A DNA stretch of 64,000 nt, taken from NCBI GenBank assembly GCA_019054805.1, contig JAHQIY010000006.1:5704001-5768000 (forward strand), read 5' to 3'. Each line of letters opens with the position of its first letter. The stretch's first letter is position 1. The notes below the pieces were generated by a model. That model did not search any database, was not told the DNA's origin, and saw nothing but the letters and a program-made list of their open reading frames with translations. The position numbers and the translations under genes are program-made. Shown in pieces: positions 33,301 through 43,940 of this stretch. This DNA comes from Brachionus manjavacas. Lineage: Eukaryota > Rotifera > Eurotatoria > Ploima > Brachionidae.

Positions 33301-35536
33301 CACTATTTTTATCATTTTAAATTTTAAAATTTCTATAAAAATTTAAATTTAAAATAGAATTTGTCAAATAAATTTAAAAATAATAGATATATAGTTGTAC
33401 AGAGGACTATAAAACTGATTTAGTAGTTCATCTATTGTACACTAAAGCATCGAGATAATCTTCTAATAAACTTCTTCCAAAATATTTTAAGAAAAATTTT
33501 TTTTGGCATTTTTTAATAAAAAATTTGGTCAATTTTCAAATTATCTAAAAATAGCAAGAATGAAGTATAGTCATGTAAAAGATAACAAGAATTCTTTAAA
33601 TAAATGAAGAATTCGAAGTCGATGAATGTTTGTTATTCAACAAGATTGAACCTTCAAGTGCTTTGAAACTATCTTAAGGGGTTTTATGGCTAAGTTTGCA
33701 GAAATTATTATATATGATTTTTACTAATTTTATCTTATTATTAATTCTTGAATGGAATTTATTTGCCTTTAATTGAGCTCAACTCTTTGTTTGTATCAGA
33801 ACTTTCGTGTAATATAATATTTTTATAGTTTTTTTTTTAAACAGCTTGAACTGAATTTTTTTCTTTCCGTCGAATTCTGTGTAATTAAAAAAATAGAATT
33901 GATCTAGCCATTTAAAAAAAAATAAACTTTTGTTTAGTATATAACTGAATCATTTAAAATATTAACTCAATTGCAAAAATTCTTTTAGAAAATTTTGTTA
34001 TTCCAGTCTTAAAAGCTGAAATATTGATTAAATCTAAGATGCCTTTCAGATTAATAAAAATTGCAAAAATAATTATTTTTTTTCTTCCTCGTTAAAAATT
34101 AATATTTTAAAGAATAGACAAAATTAAAAAACTTTAGTTTGTCTGATATTTCAAAGATTAATTTTACTTAATTTAGCATTTTAATTATTAATTTTATAGT
34201 ACTTAGAGAAAATTTCAAAAATTTAAACCTTACTCTAAGACGTCAGAGAAGAGTAGAACGGAGTGATAAAATTTAAAATTTAAGCCAAGTTAAGTTCAGA
34301 ATTGTATCAGCCCTTTTGCCACAAGGTTTTGACCCATCCTTTTAGTACGATGGATCAATGGACAGAGAGCTAGAGATGCTATATACAGCGTACTCAATTG
34401 CCGCATTTATTGCCAACTCTTTCCCAGAAATTAATCTAAACTCCAAGTTTAACCCTTTATTTCAATTTTTTACTCTTTCACCCAAATTTTTTAGACTTTT
34501 TGCTTTTTTATTCATAAATGCTTAAAAAATTCATGTTTAGTTTTTTTTTGTTGATTTTTCTTCTTGAATAAAATTTAAAACTTTATTGATAGATTATCAT
34601 AAATATCAATATATGGGTTTTATTTTATGGTAAATAGATAAATTTAAAATTATATAGGATGTAATCTCATTTACCTCTTACAATAAATCTTTTTATAATA
34701 TCAACTTAGAAACTGTATATTATTTATATTTCATAAATTTTTTTAAAATAGCATTCTTTAGCTTAAAAGGCAAAAAATTTTATTCAATTTGTATAATTTT
34801 TAATTAAATTTCTTCTTTTTCTTACTTTAAATTCAAATGAAGCATAAGGAGTCTCCTCAATTTTAGGACCTTGTCGTGGTATGGGAGCTTAATTCATGCA
34901 GACGACAGAATGACTAAGGTCAACGCAAGTATGCATGGGGGTAGCATCTCAATCATGTTTAATAAAGAAAAGGTTTAAATATCAAATGATTTAATCGAAT
35001 TTCTGTCCTTTTATCAAGATAAATTTTTTGAAAGCCCTTATAAAAAATTAATCGTCAAAAATTGTCAACCCTTTAGGATTTAGTAATTTTAAATAAACAA
35101 AAAGTTATTTATTCTGAAAATGCAAAATAATTAAATGAATGTAAAAAAGATTCGAAGATTTTTATTGAATCCAAGTTCGATTTATAAAAATTTAATTTTC
35201 CAATAAATAATTAATTCAAAATAATCAAATTTATAATAAAAATATTTCAATTTAATCAGGCGTTTACTGCTAACAAGATTTATTTATTTATCTAAGATGA
35301 TATATTCAACAATTCGATGTGGGATGCATGAAATTTAAAAAGCATCTTTAATTAAAATTACAGGTATTTTCAAAATAAAGTAATGTGCTTTTTCTGTCAT
35401 ATTTTTAAAAATTTTCCTATAAAAAACTAATCCTTCTGAAAATTATTTAACTTAAACTAATCAAAATAATCAATAATTTTTAGATCGAATTGATTTTAGC
35501 CTAAAAAATGTCAAAAAAAACTTAAATTTTTTAAAA
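30357..35536. other. Large gene-poor AT-rich region
   Basis: Over 5 kb without a convincing gene. Only two GC-richer islands stand out. 34290-34430 contains TTTTGCCACAAGGTTTTGACCC and GGATCAATGGACAGAGAGC. 34845-34970 contains GGACCTTGTCGTGGTATGGG, AGCTTAATTCATGCAGACGAC and a following AATAAAG. Both look like short 3' ends of retroelements rather than exons. Confidence 0.5.
34845..34975 (+). repeat. Probable retroelement 3' end (GC-richer island)
   Basis: About 130 bp with clearly higher GC than the surrounding 5 kb, no ORF. Begins near AAGGAGTCTCCTC (a small hairpin) and includes CCTTGTCGTGGTATGGGAGC. I cannot assign a family. Confidence 0.35.
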
Positions 35537-36721
35537 ATGGTAGAAAATCACATTTTTTATACGAGGATTTTCGCCGATGAAGACAATTCAACTCAATTGT
35601 GGGCTAATGAACGCTTTTTTATGTTTTTTAAAAGCTTTCCCCAACACCGAAGGCACAACATCTTCTATCCAACCGAACTAATTCTTTCCTATTACACCAT
35701 GTTTTTGATCATCCTGGGCACAATTTGTAATACCATCTCTTTCATGGTCATGAATGCAAGAAAATTACGAAATTATTCATGTATGAAAATTTTATCGTTT
35801 CTTTCAATAGTTGACACTCTAGTATTGTATCAATGGAATTTAAACACATTTTTTAAGTATAACTTAAGCTCGCCGCCACATTTTGAAGATCTGGAAGAGA
35901 TTTCAATTGTTTGGTGCAGATTGATATCATTTTTGGCCTTTTCCACACTTCAAATAAGCTCGTGGCTTTTAGCTCTGGTAAGTTTTGACCGAGCCATGGG
36001 AGTCTACTCGACCTGTTGGACCCACCAAATGAATAAATCAAAAAAATTGTACACTCTTATCATTTTTATTTGTGTCTTTATGCTTTTGTTAAACAGTCAC
36101 CTGCTGGTTTTCAATGGGTTTTATGTGGAAAAAATAGATCCAGAAAGCTCTCAGAGCTACAGGGCAATTATTTGCTATCAGTCAAAATGGGACGAGGATT
36201 TTATATTTCCAAAGTGGGAGACAGTTCACCTGTTTATGTACAATGCTATCCCTTTTTTGATAATGCTTGTGTGCAATTTTTTGATTATCTATAATGTTAA
36301 GTATGCGCGTAAAGTAAAATCACAGAATAAAAAGAGCGAAAAACGAAAGAAGCGAATGACCTTCATGCTTATCTTGGTCACTTGTACCTTCATGATTTTA
36401 ACATTGCCAAGTGTGATTGTTCATACTTTTTACAGGGAAATACTCAGCAATAAGCCGTATCGTCGCTTGGTAAATTTAGTAGTGAACAATTTGGTTCATA
36501 CAAGCCATGCAATCAATTTTTTTTTGTACATTTTTTCAGCTCCCAATTTCCGTACTGAATTTAACCAGTTTTTTGCAGATTTAAAGTCAAAATTTAGAAA
36601 AACTGAAAGCGAGAGTTTTCCAAGTCAAATTGCTGGACAAACTGGTTCAAACAAATCAAAATCACTTGCATCAACTATTTTTTTGACAAAATCTGATCAA
36701 AACAAGCAAACCAATGTTTAA
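35537..36721 (+). CDS. Class A G-protein-coupled receptor, 394 aa
   Basis: Seven-transmembrane receptor in a single exon. TM1 about 50-73 (with GTICNTISF, Asn of TM1), TM2 about 82-104 (LSIVDTLVL, Asp of TM2), TM3 about 126-150 after VWC, TM4 about 170-192, TM5 about 228-252 (with a Pro), TM6 about 273-298 (ILTLPS), TM7 about 310-335. The TM3-end motif is DRA rather than DRY, and TM7 reads NFFLY in place of NPxxY. A disulphide is expected between Cys of VWC and Cys in ECL2 (IICYQ). ICL3 is short and rich in Lys/Arg; the C-tail is Ser/Thr-rich. The N-terminus has an NST glycosylation site. It resembles the invertebrate FMRFamide/peptide-receptor-like group; ligand unknown. AATAAA at 36794-36799. 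Confidence 0.85.
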   Translation: MVENHIFYTRIFADEDNSTQLWANERFFMFFKSFPQHRRHNIFYPTELILSYYTMFLIILGTICNTISFMVMNARKLRNYSCMKILSFLSIVDTLVLYQWNLNTFFKYNLSSPPHFEDLEEISIVWCRLISFLAFSTLQISSWLLALVSFDRAMGVYSTCWTHQMNKSKKLYTLIIFICVFMLLLNSHLLVFNGFYVEKIDPESSQSYRAIICYQSKWDEDFIFPKWETVHLFMYNAIPFLIMLVCNFLIIYNVKYARKVKSQNKKSEKRKKRMTFMLILVTCTFMILTLPSVIVHTFYREILSNKPYRRLVNLVVNNLVHTSHAINFFLYIFSAPNFRTEFNQFFADLKSKFRKTESESFPSQIAGQTGSNKSKSLASTIFLTKSDQNKQTNV

Positions 36722-36844
36722 AGATTATTTATTTTTAATTTTTGGAAATTTTTTTTTTCTTTCGATTAGTAAATGAATAACAAAATTAATTGAAATAAAG
36801 CCCGGTTTTTAAATCTAAATTTTCTCTTATTTCCATGTATTTTA

Positions 36845-37895
36845 TTAAGTAGTAGTAGTAGTAGTAGTAAGGGGTAGGCTACAAGTCGCGATTTGCATGC
36901 AGGATGATGCAAAACGCGATGGGTGACGACACCCTATGTGGTAGCCACTTGCCGTAATTAAGTTGCTGTTTTGTCAAGCTTGCTTTTGAAGTCGTTGGTA
37001 CTTTTGGCGGTGGTGATGGAGTCGTTAAGATCGTTCCAGTGATTGACAATTCGGTTGCAGAAAAAGTTATGTCGTTGATTACAGTTCTTCACCAATTCTC
37101 GTCTCAATCTCGCTCTCCTATTGCCTCTTGGCGCAGAGATGGAAGTCAGGGCGGCAAATTCAACATGCTCTATTCCTTTTGCAATTTTAAACTGCTGTAT
37201 CAAATCGACCCTCAATCGCCTTGCCTTTAAATTGGTCAAACCCAGCTTTTTGCAACGTTCAACATAGTTTAGGTCTCGAAGACGAGCAGGAACGTTTGTC
37301 GCCCTTCGCATTACGCGCTCGACCACGTTGATATCCCCGCTTGGTATGGATTCCAGACTGAAACTCCAAATTCGACATGTGGTCTTACGAACGTAGTGAT
37401 TAGCTTCTTTTACACCGATTGGTTTCTTGTTCTAAAGGACTTCTTTAGAATACCAAGCACCTGACTTGCTTTGCTTGCTGAACTAGTAGCTTGTTCATGC
37501 CATTTCATGTTTTAGGTAAGAATGATACCAAGGTCAAGTTATCTCGTTTTTACCTCGATAGGATAAGAAAGGCCGTTAATTTCTTTTAAGCTGTACATGA
37601 AATTACTATTGCGTTTACCACAGTGCATGATTCGGCGTTTACTGAAGTTAAGCTTCATCGACCAATCATTACACCACTTCTGCACGTTCCGAGATCGCGT
37701 TGAAACCTTAAACAGCCTTCAACATTACGAGCTGTTGTCCAAATCTTGCAGTCGTCGCCAAAAAGTTTGCAAGTATTCAGAATAGTATCTGGTAAGTCGT
37801 TGATAAAAATGATAAATAGGACAGGCCCGAGAACGCTGCCTTGAGGAACTCCAGAGCGAACGTCACACCACTGAAAATTATTATTAAAATGTCAT
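36845..37895 (-). pseudogene. 5'-truncated LINE with (CTA)n tail
   Basis: Minus-strand LINE 3' half. It begins near 37890 with SGVPQGSVLGPVLFIIFINDLPD (about 37800-37865) and an FGDD box in place of YADD (about 37770). After a shifted thumb region it ends with VERVMRRATNVPARLRDL, RRLRVDLIQQFKIAKGI, and FFCNRIVNHWNDL (ORF 36958-37326). The 3' UTR is short (36860-36957) and the element terminates in a (TAG/CTA)n microsatellite at 36849-36870. That microsatellite tail differs from the AAATAA tails elsewhere. Confidence 0.85.
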
Positions 37896-38590
37896 CTTTT
37901 AATTTAATTTAATGGATTTTATTAATATTTAGGTATATTTAGGTATTTCATAAAAAAAAGGAGTGAGAAGTTAGCTTTAATTCATTAATCATTTTTTTTT
38001 ATAAATAGTTTATTTAATATTTAAAAAATGGCTTTGAGTAATTAGACTCTTTTCGCCATTGGTATTTAAAATTTTAAAAAAGTGTCCATAAAAAAGTAGT
38101 ATTAAATTAATTAGATTAATTAGAATTTGAAAGAGAAATTGGAAATGTTTCAGAAAAACAGTTGTCCATTGGAAAAGCTCATTTGAGACTTTACTAAGGA
38201 GGGCTTTAAGTTCAGAACTTCTTTCTACAAAAACATCAATATAATCCTAAATGAGTGAAGTAATAATTCATTAATAATTTTTCTCACCATTTAAATGGAA
38301 TTTGTACTTCACTTTTGTGATAACTTCTAATTATCTCTTTATCTTTTGATAAACTCAGGAAAATACTTGGAAATAACTGATTTTAACTTAAATTTTGTTC
38401 GAAGTAAATAAACAGCGCACTCTTAACGAACCAATTACCATGAATGAATTGATTTTGATTCTAGAAAAACTGAGGAATGATCAGACTTGTTTATAAGTCA
38501 CAGTTTTAAGTCTAAGTCACAAAAATTTAAGTCAAAGTCATAACTTGACTTCAATCCCCTTTTTTTATCCCATACTTTAATTATATCGCA
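37896..38590. other. Spacer with SINE-tail fragment and AAGTC repeats
   Basis: 38020-38067 (AATGGCTTTGAGTAATTAGACTC) matches 53135-53175, the 3' end of a SINE relic, in the same orientation. 38495-38560 has irregular AAGTC/GACTT repeats like those at 495-600. Nothing else recognised. Confidence 0.5.
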
Positions 38591-38599
38591 TAAAAATTG

Positions 38600-38965
38600 C
38601 AGAATATTTAAATAATTCAGTCGAAGAATGCATTGATTCAGACTCTTTTTGTCAAACTTTTGAAATTCCTAATGATTCTGAAATACTTGAGGAAGTGTTA
38701 GTCGATGCAAATCTAAAACCATCAAATATCGAAGAGATTACAGAAACTGATGAAGATCTAGATTTAGACCCAGAACCAAAATATATAACTTTACAAGAAG
38801 GATAAGATGCAATGAATAAATGTATTTCCTATTTTGAACAATTTAATTGTGTTCAATCAAGTCAAATTAAACAAATTAGAAAACCTTTTAAATCTTCTGA
38901 GCTCTTGACTAAAAAATTTTTAAACAATCTAAAATTAATATTTTTTTAGATGATTTTTATGATAT
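38600..38965 (+). pseudogene. Pogo/Tigger-like transposase C-terminal relic
   Basis: A + strand frame starting near 38600 reads an acidic, Glu/Asp-rich linker (DEDLDLDPEPKYITLQEG), one stop, then DAMNKCISYFEQFNCVQS and IKQIRKPF. This resembles the acidic C-terminal tail and helical end of CENP-B/Tigger-type transposases. No catalytic core is present. Assignment is by general pattern only. Confidence 0.45.
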
Positions 38966-39054
38966 TTTATTCGTTTTGTATTCCAAAAAAAATATTTATT
39001 CGTAAATATTTATTTTTAATTATATTTTTCTTAAAAACGAATGGGACGACATAA

Positions 39055-39260
39055 TCGAGCTTTTTCTGTATATCGAATACCCGACTCCGTTGTGTAATTG
39101 TTACCTTAAAAATTCTTCTTTCTTTCCTGACCTGTTCAATACTTAAACGTGTTACACCCATCATTAATTTTTCATGTAATTTTAATTATAGTTTAACATA
39201 TTTTAGTTTTTTTTAATCTGAAGGAGCTTTAGCTCGGCACAGATAAATAATAAATAATAT
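39055..39260 (+). pseudogene. LINE 3' end, family A (copy 3)
   Basis: Shares ATCGAATACCCGACTCCGTT and GTGTAATTGTTACC with the other family-A copies, then a shorter T-rich UTR, CTGAAGGAGCTTTAGCTCGG and CACAGATAAATAATAAATAAT. 5'-truncated; no ORF left. Confidence 0.75.
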
Positions 39261-41640
39261 CAAGAAATTAATAAATTAATTTTTAAATAAAAAAATAAAA
39301 TATATTATGAAATATAATATAATATAATATATAATAATGTCCTCAATAAAAAATTTCGTTTTTAATTTTTCAATTTTAAATACTTGATTTTCAGATAGAC
39401 ATTCCATAACTCGAAACTTTTTGTTTTCTAATTCCTAAAAATTTGTTCTTTCTAGAAATAAATGCTCTATATGATAAAATAAATCGGAATGGTGACTGTT
39501 TTTTATGAACAGACAATTTTCTTTATTTTACACTTATTAAATTTTTTTAATAACAGCCCATTTCTTTCTTCTTCTTTTAAGGAAAATATTTTTATGCTGT
39601 TTTATATATTCCTAATTTTAAAACGCGATTAAAAATTAATATTTTCCTTTTTATCTATTATTAAAACATTTTATTCATTTTAATGCTACGATTTAGATGA
39701 AATTTTTTCTCACATCATTTTACGGCAAAATGTTGCATATATGGATCTTTTGTAATGAATGGTTTTTGAATTGAATGGGACAGTATGGAACTTGCTTGCA
39801 TGGAATTGTAATTGTAATGTGATGTTTTTTAATAGAAAGGTTTTATTCTAGCAAGATCTTTTTTATTTTCAATACAAAAAACATTTCCAAAAAGTTTAAA
39901 ATTCAATTTACACAAAATCACAAAATTAGAAGGAACAAAATAATCTAATTTAAAATTATAAAATTTTTAAGAACAAAAATGATGGTCATAAAAAAATAGT
40001 TAATAAAAATCGGTTTTTAATCATTTAATTTAACTACAGGAATTTTGTGTGTTTAAAAATTGTTATTTTAAATCACAACACAGGTATTTCCTTTAAACAC
40101 TTGAAAACAAATCATAAAATAAAAATAAAAAACACAATTAAAAATACATGTTTATAATATTATATTGATATTTGTCGATTTTAATCAAAAAAACAATGAT
40201 AATCATTTATTTTTTATTGATATACACTAGACATATTCAGTAATTAATGTGTATAAATAATAACTTTCAGTCTCAATTAACTGAAAATTTATCACGAGAT
40301 TGAAAATCTCTTATGACTCTTATTTAGATCTACATTCTCAAAAGTAAAAAAGATACTAAATCTTATTAAAAAGCTTTATTATCTTCTGCCTAAATTTTAA
40401 AGCACTAAAACCATTTTTATTTGTTTTTTCAATTAAATAGTCATAGATAAATAAATAAAAATCAAGCGAACTAAAAATAAAAATTCATGAATGATAAAAT
40501 TTTTGATAAAATAATTGCTTTCAAAAATAACCATTCAAAATAAACAATTTTTAGATTTTTATTTACGCAAAATAACTTTTTTTAATAAAAGCAAGATAAT
40601 TTTAAAATAAAACTTACTAAAATAAAATAATTAAAATATTTGAAACAGTTCAATAAAATCATAAATTAATTAAATAATTTTATTTATTAATTTTTAACTT
40701 TAAATCACAATTTTTCGTAAATTTATATAATTTGGAAAAGCCCAAAAAAATAATAAATTTTGACTATTTTCGGAAAATTTACTAAAAAGAAAAATTAAGT
40801 AAATTTATTAAAAAAAAATCTTTTTAATGAAATTTACTTTAAAAAAAAAGGAAAAATTTTCAAATATTTCATTTTACTTAATTTTGAAGACCAAATCTTT
40901 AATAATAAATAAAAAAATTTCTAATTTTCTTTTTTTAAGATTTTGGCTGCATTTAACTAAATCCTACTTAATTACATGTTATAAGGAATATTTTTCTTCA
41001 ATTAAGCTTTAAAAATATTAATAATTTTTATTAACCCTTTAATGCATTAAAAATTCTAATTTCAAATCAAAGCGTTATCTTTTTTTTCTGATAGAATTCA
41101 ATGGTTTTATCCAGTTTTCTTCTTTGAGTATACGGTAGCTGTAAAGTAACCATTTTTGAGGAGCTTAACGACCTATTCAAAAAAAATTCAATATTCCTTC
41201 TCATCCGAAAGAAAGGTTGGGACTAGACGATCGACTTGATCAATTTTAAATAACTCACGATAAGAATCCTTAAGTTTTTTGGACGCTGCAAAGTGATTCA
41301 AAAAGTCAGTTCAAAATTATTAATTTATTTATTTGCTTATTTTGTTTTTAATGACTTCTTTTATTTCGGAATTTATCTATTTTTAAACTTGGTAATTTAA
41401 TTATTTTTCAGTTCCAGAGAAATATGATCACAAAAAAAATGACAATTTGATGTAATTTAACATGATAATGTGACATGAGACACAAAAATATTTTTGATAC
41501 TTTCTGATTAGATTCAATAAGGTTAATTTTAATTCAAATTATTTTAAAAAGTTTTTATTTTAACATTTATTAAATAATAGTTTTACAAAAAAATAAAAAG
41601 ATTCGACACACCAATCAATTAAATAAAATTCGCATTATTG
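39261..41640. other. Gene-poor AT-rich region
   Basis: No gene supported. 41080-41320 contains a short coding-like stretch on the minus strand (KLKDSYRELFKIDQVDRLV ... FLSDEKEY, then a stop), probably a relic. The open frame at 40827-41012 is low-complexity Lys/Phe/Leu and not credible. Confidence 0.45.
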
Positions 41641-41644
41641 GAAA

Positions 41645-41981
41645 TTAGCTTTTGAGAAATCTTCTTTTTGTTGGTGTTTTGATCGATTCTTGGTCAAAAA
41701 GGTTTTCCAAAGCAGTTTCTGTTAAGTCTTCGCTCGATATTCTACCATGGTTTTGAAAATTTCCATCGAATTCGTTCGATTCCAGTCTTTCCAAAATTCT
41801 CTGTAGCATCTCATACTTAAAAAAAGGTAATAAGCTTGAGATTTTTTTCTACAAACATTACCATTTCGATGTTCTTGTTCAACCTCATTCTTGGCAAAAC
41901 TCTGGATTCAACTTTATCGAATTGAATGCAATAAATAAAAACTATTGCAAGTGTAAAAAAAGAGAGTAATTTGAAATTCAT
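41645..41981 (-). CDS. Small secreted peptide precursor, 96 aa, two exons
   Basis: Unrecognised family. Exon 1 41981-41862, intron 41861-41816 (46 bp, GT-AG), exon 2 41815-41645. Residues 1-26 (MNFKLLSFFTLAIVFIYCIQ...) are a clear signal peptide. The mature part begins RVLPRMRLNKNIEM and continues across the splice junction with YEMLQRILERLESNEF, an amphipathic helix; near the end is TPTKRRFLKS, with a KRR convertase-type site. There are no cysteines after the signal peptide. Length, signal and basic sites suggest a neuropeptide or hormone precursor, but no known peptide was recognised. Candidate AATAAA signals on the minus strand lie at 41554-41559 and 41566-41571. The in-frame ATG at 42050 is less likely, since it puts a hydrophilic stretch before the signal. 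Confidence 0.65.
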
Positions 41982-43438
41982 TTTAAATCTTATTAGAATT
42001 TCTAAAAAAAAAATATCTTTATATTCAATTTTACTTCCTGTTCTTTTCATTTCACCAAATAAATTATCTAATTATATCTAATTTAAAATAATTAATTTGA
42101 TTGTTAAATTTCACTTAAATTATTTGAAAATAGCTTCCCCCTATTTCATAAAAGTTATTTGTTTCAATTATTCTGATATAAATATACCAACAGAATCTTA
42201 GATTAAAATAATTGAAATGAGTCAATCTATGTGGGTCTAAGGCTTTTCTTATTGAAAAAAAAACAAAAAAAATAGAAAAAAATTTCATATGTCACACATA
42301 TCAACATCATGAATCATGCAAGCAAAGGTTTAATTTATTAAATTAATTCTTGATTGAAATGATTAAGAATCTACCTTTTTCTAATATTTCTTAAATAATT
42401 TTAGAATTATTAAAAACAATTAATAAACAATTTTTACTGCTCCAAACCTGAGCATCCTTTGAATCTTTTTCAAATAAAACAAGTTTTTAAAAATTCTTAA
42501 ATTTAATTAAATAAAATATAGTTGATCATTTTTATAGCTAAAATTTTAGTAATTACAGCGCTAAATTAAAAAATTATGAACTATGTCTGAAGAACAGAAA
42601 TTATCCTCAAGCTAAAAATTGACCAGCCGCTTACCTTAGAGCTGTGTTGATATTTTTGTTAAATTAAAAAATTTTTAATTTAACAAAAATTCAAATAACA
42701 AAGGCTTATTTAAATTTCTTATTAAATCTATTAAAAAATTTAAGCAGAGGGTTCAGTTAAATTTGATTCAAATGAACTCAACAAAAGGATATTTTACTTT
42801 TATTCTTTAAGTAAAAAATTAATTGCTGAATTAATACGAACTTTCTGTGTTTTATCTGAAAGAATTAGCACGAATTTACTACTTTTTAAATCCTAGAATT
42901 AAAGTTATTATATGTTTTATCAATTTTTGGAGTTTTTTATAGATGAACTTCACAAAACTAAGCTAAGTAAAAAAAATATTTTTTAATCAATGGTTAAATC
43001 ATTATTTAAACTGCTTTTTGACGTAACTACTTTCAAATAGAAATCATTTGAGTTTTGTTTTGATGTCTCTGATTCTATTAATTTTATTTCCCTATTGAAT
43101 CTAAGTTATTTTAGAAATAAATTTTAATCAAAAAATTTAAAAATGGCTTGTATTTATTGCCGATCTTAAATTACCAATGCTGATATTCATCAAAAAATTT
43201 TTAATTATTGAATTAAAAATTAATAGTTAAAAAAGTATTATAATTGCTGATAATGGTATCAACCGTTTAAAAACAAAAATTGACAATAATTTGGTGCAAT
43301 ATTAAAAGATGATTCATACATTCAATAAATCAAAGTCAAGTTTATTTAGCTTCAAAATGATACAATTTCAATTTTAATCTTAGCTAAATTATAATAAATC
43401 TAAAAAAAGCTAAATTTTTTATTCTAAAATAAAAGTAA
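41982..43438. other. AT-rich intergenic region
   Basis: No gene seen. Contains a perfect 38-bp palindrome at 42652-42689. Confidence 0.5.
42652..42689. repeat. Perfect 38-bp palindrome
   Basis: ATTTTTGTTAAATTAAAAA followed with no spacer by its exact reverse complement. Such loop-free palindromes are rare survivors and may extrude as a cruciform. Confidence 0.85.
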
Positions 43439-43936
43439 ATGCTAAGACTCTTCGCAACTGAGTTAAACCAGGTCTGTAATTTTCAGAATTTGGTTATTAA
43501 GTTAATTAATACACCAATTATTTCGCAAAAACGATACCTTAAAGAGCCTTCCTATCCAGAATTAAATGAAGAAGATATTCGAGAAATTTTTGCCAAAGGG
43601 AGTGGACCAGGAGGACAAAAATTGAATAAAGCCACAAATCGGTGTCAGCTAAAACATATTCCAACTGGTAAATAACTTCTTCAAAATCTTTCCAGAAATT
43701 CATTCTCTTGTAAAGGTATCATTGTGACTAGTCATCACACTAGATCACTGCAAGAAAACCGCAAAATTGCTCGAAAACTTCTTCAGCAAAAACTAGACCT
43801 ATACTTTAACAAAGAATCGAGTTATTTGTCACAATTAGCCAAGCTCAAACAAGAAGAAAAGTTGGTGAAAACTAAAAGATCTGTTGAAAATTTGAAAAAA
43901 AAAAAAAAATTTAAAGAAGAAGAGGGCCTTGAATAA
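43439..43936 (+). CDS. MTRFR: Mitochondrial translation release factor in rescue (MTRFR)
   Basis: GGQ-domain protein that rescues stalled mitochondrial ribosomes by releasing the nascent chain. Exon 1 43439-43667, intron 43668-43715 (48 bp), exon 2 43716-43936; 149 aa. The N-terminal ~35 residues look like a mitochondrial presequence. The domain follows with [13 protein letters not shown], the catalytic [23 protein letters not shown], then [18 protein letters not shown], all typical of MTRFR/C12orf65. The C-terminus is lysine-rich and predicted helical. There is no codon-recognition domain, as expected for the family. Length fits the human protein (166 aa). The stop codon overlaps an AATAAA (43932-43937), and the ATMIN start lies 4 bp downstream on the same strand. 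Confidence 0.93.
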
Positions 43937-43940
43937 AAAA

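Noticed and set aside
40827-41012. 61-aa open frame rich in Lys, Phe, Leu
   Set aside because: Typical of AT-rich non-coding DNA; no motif, no start context.
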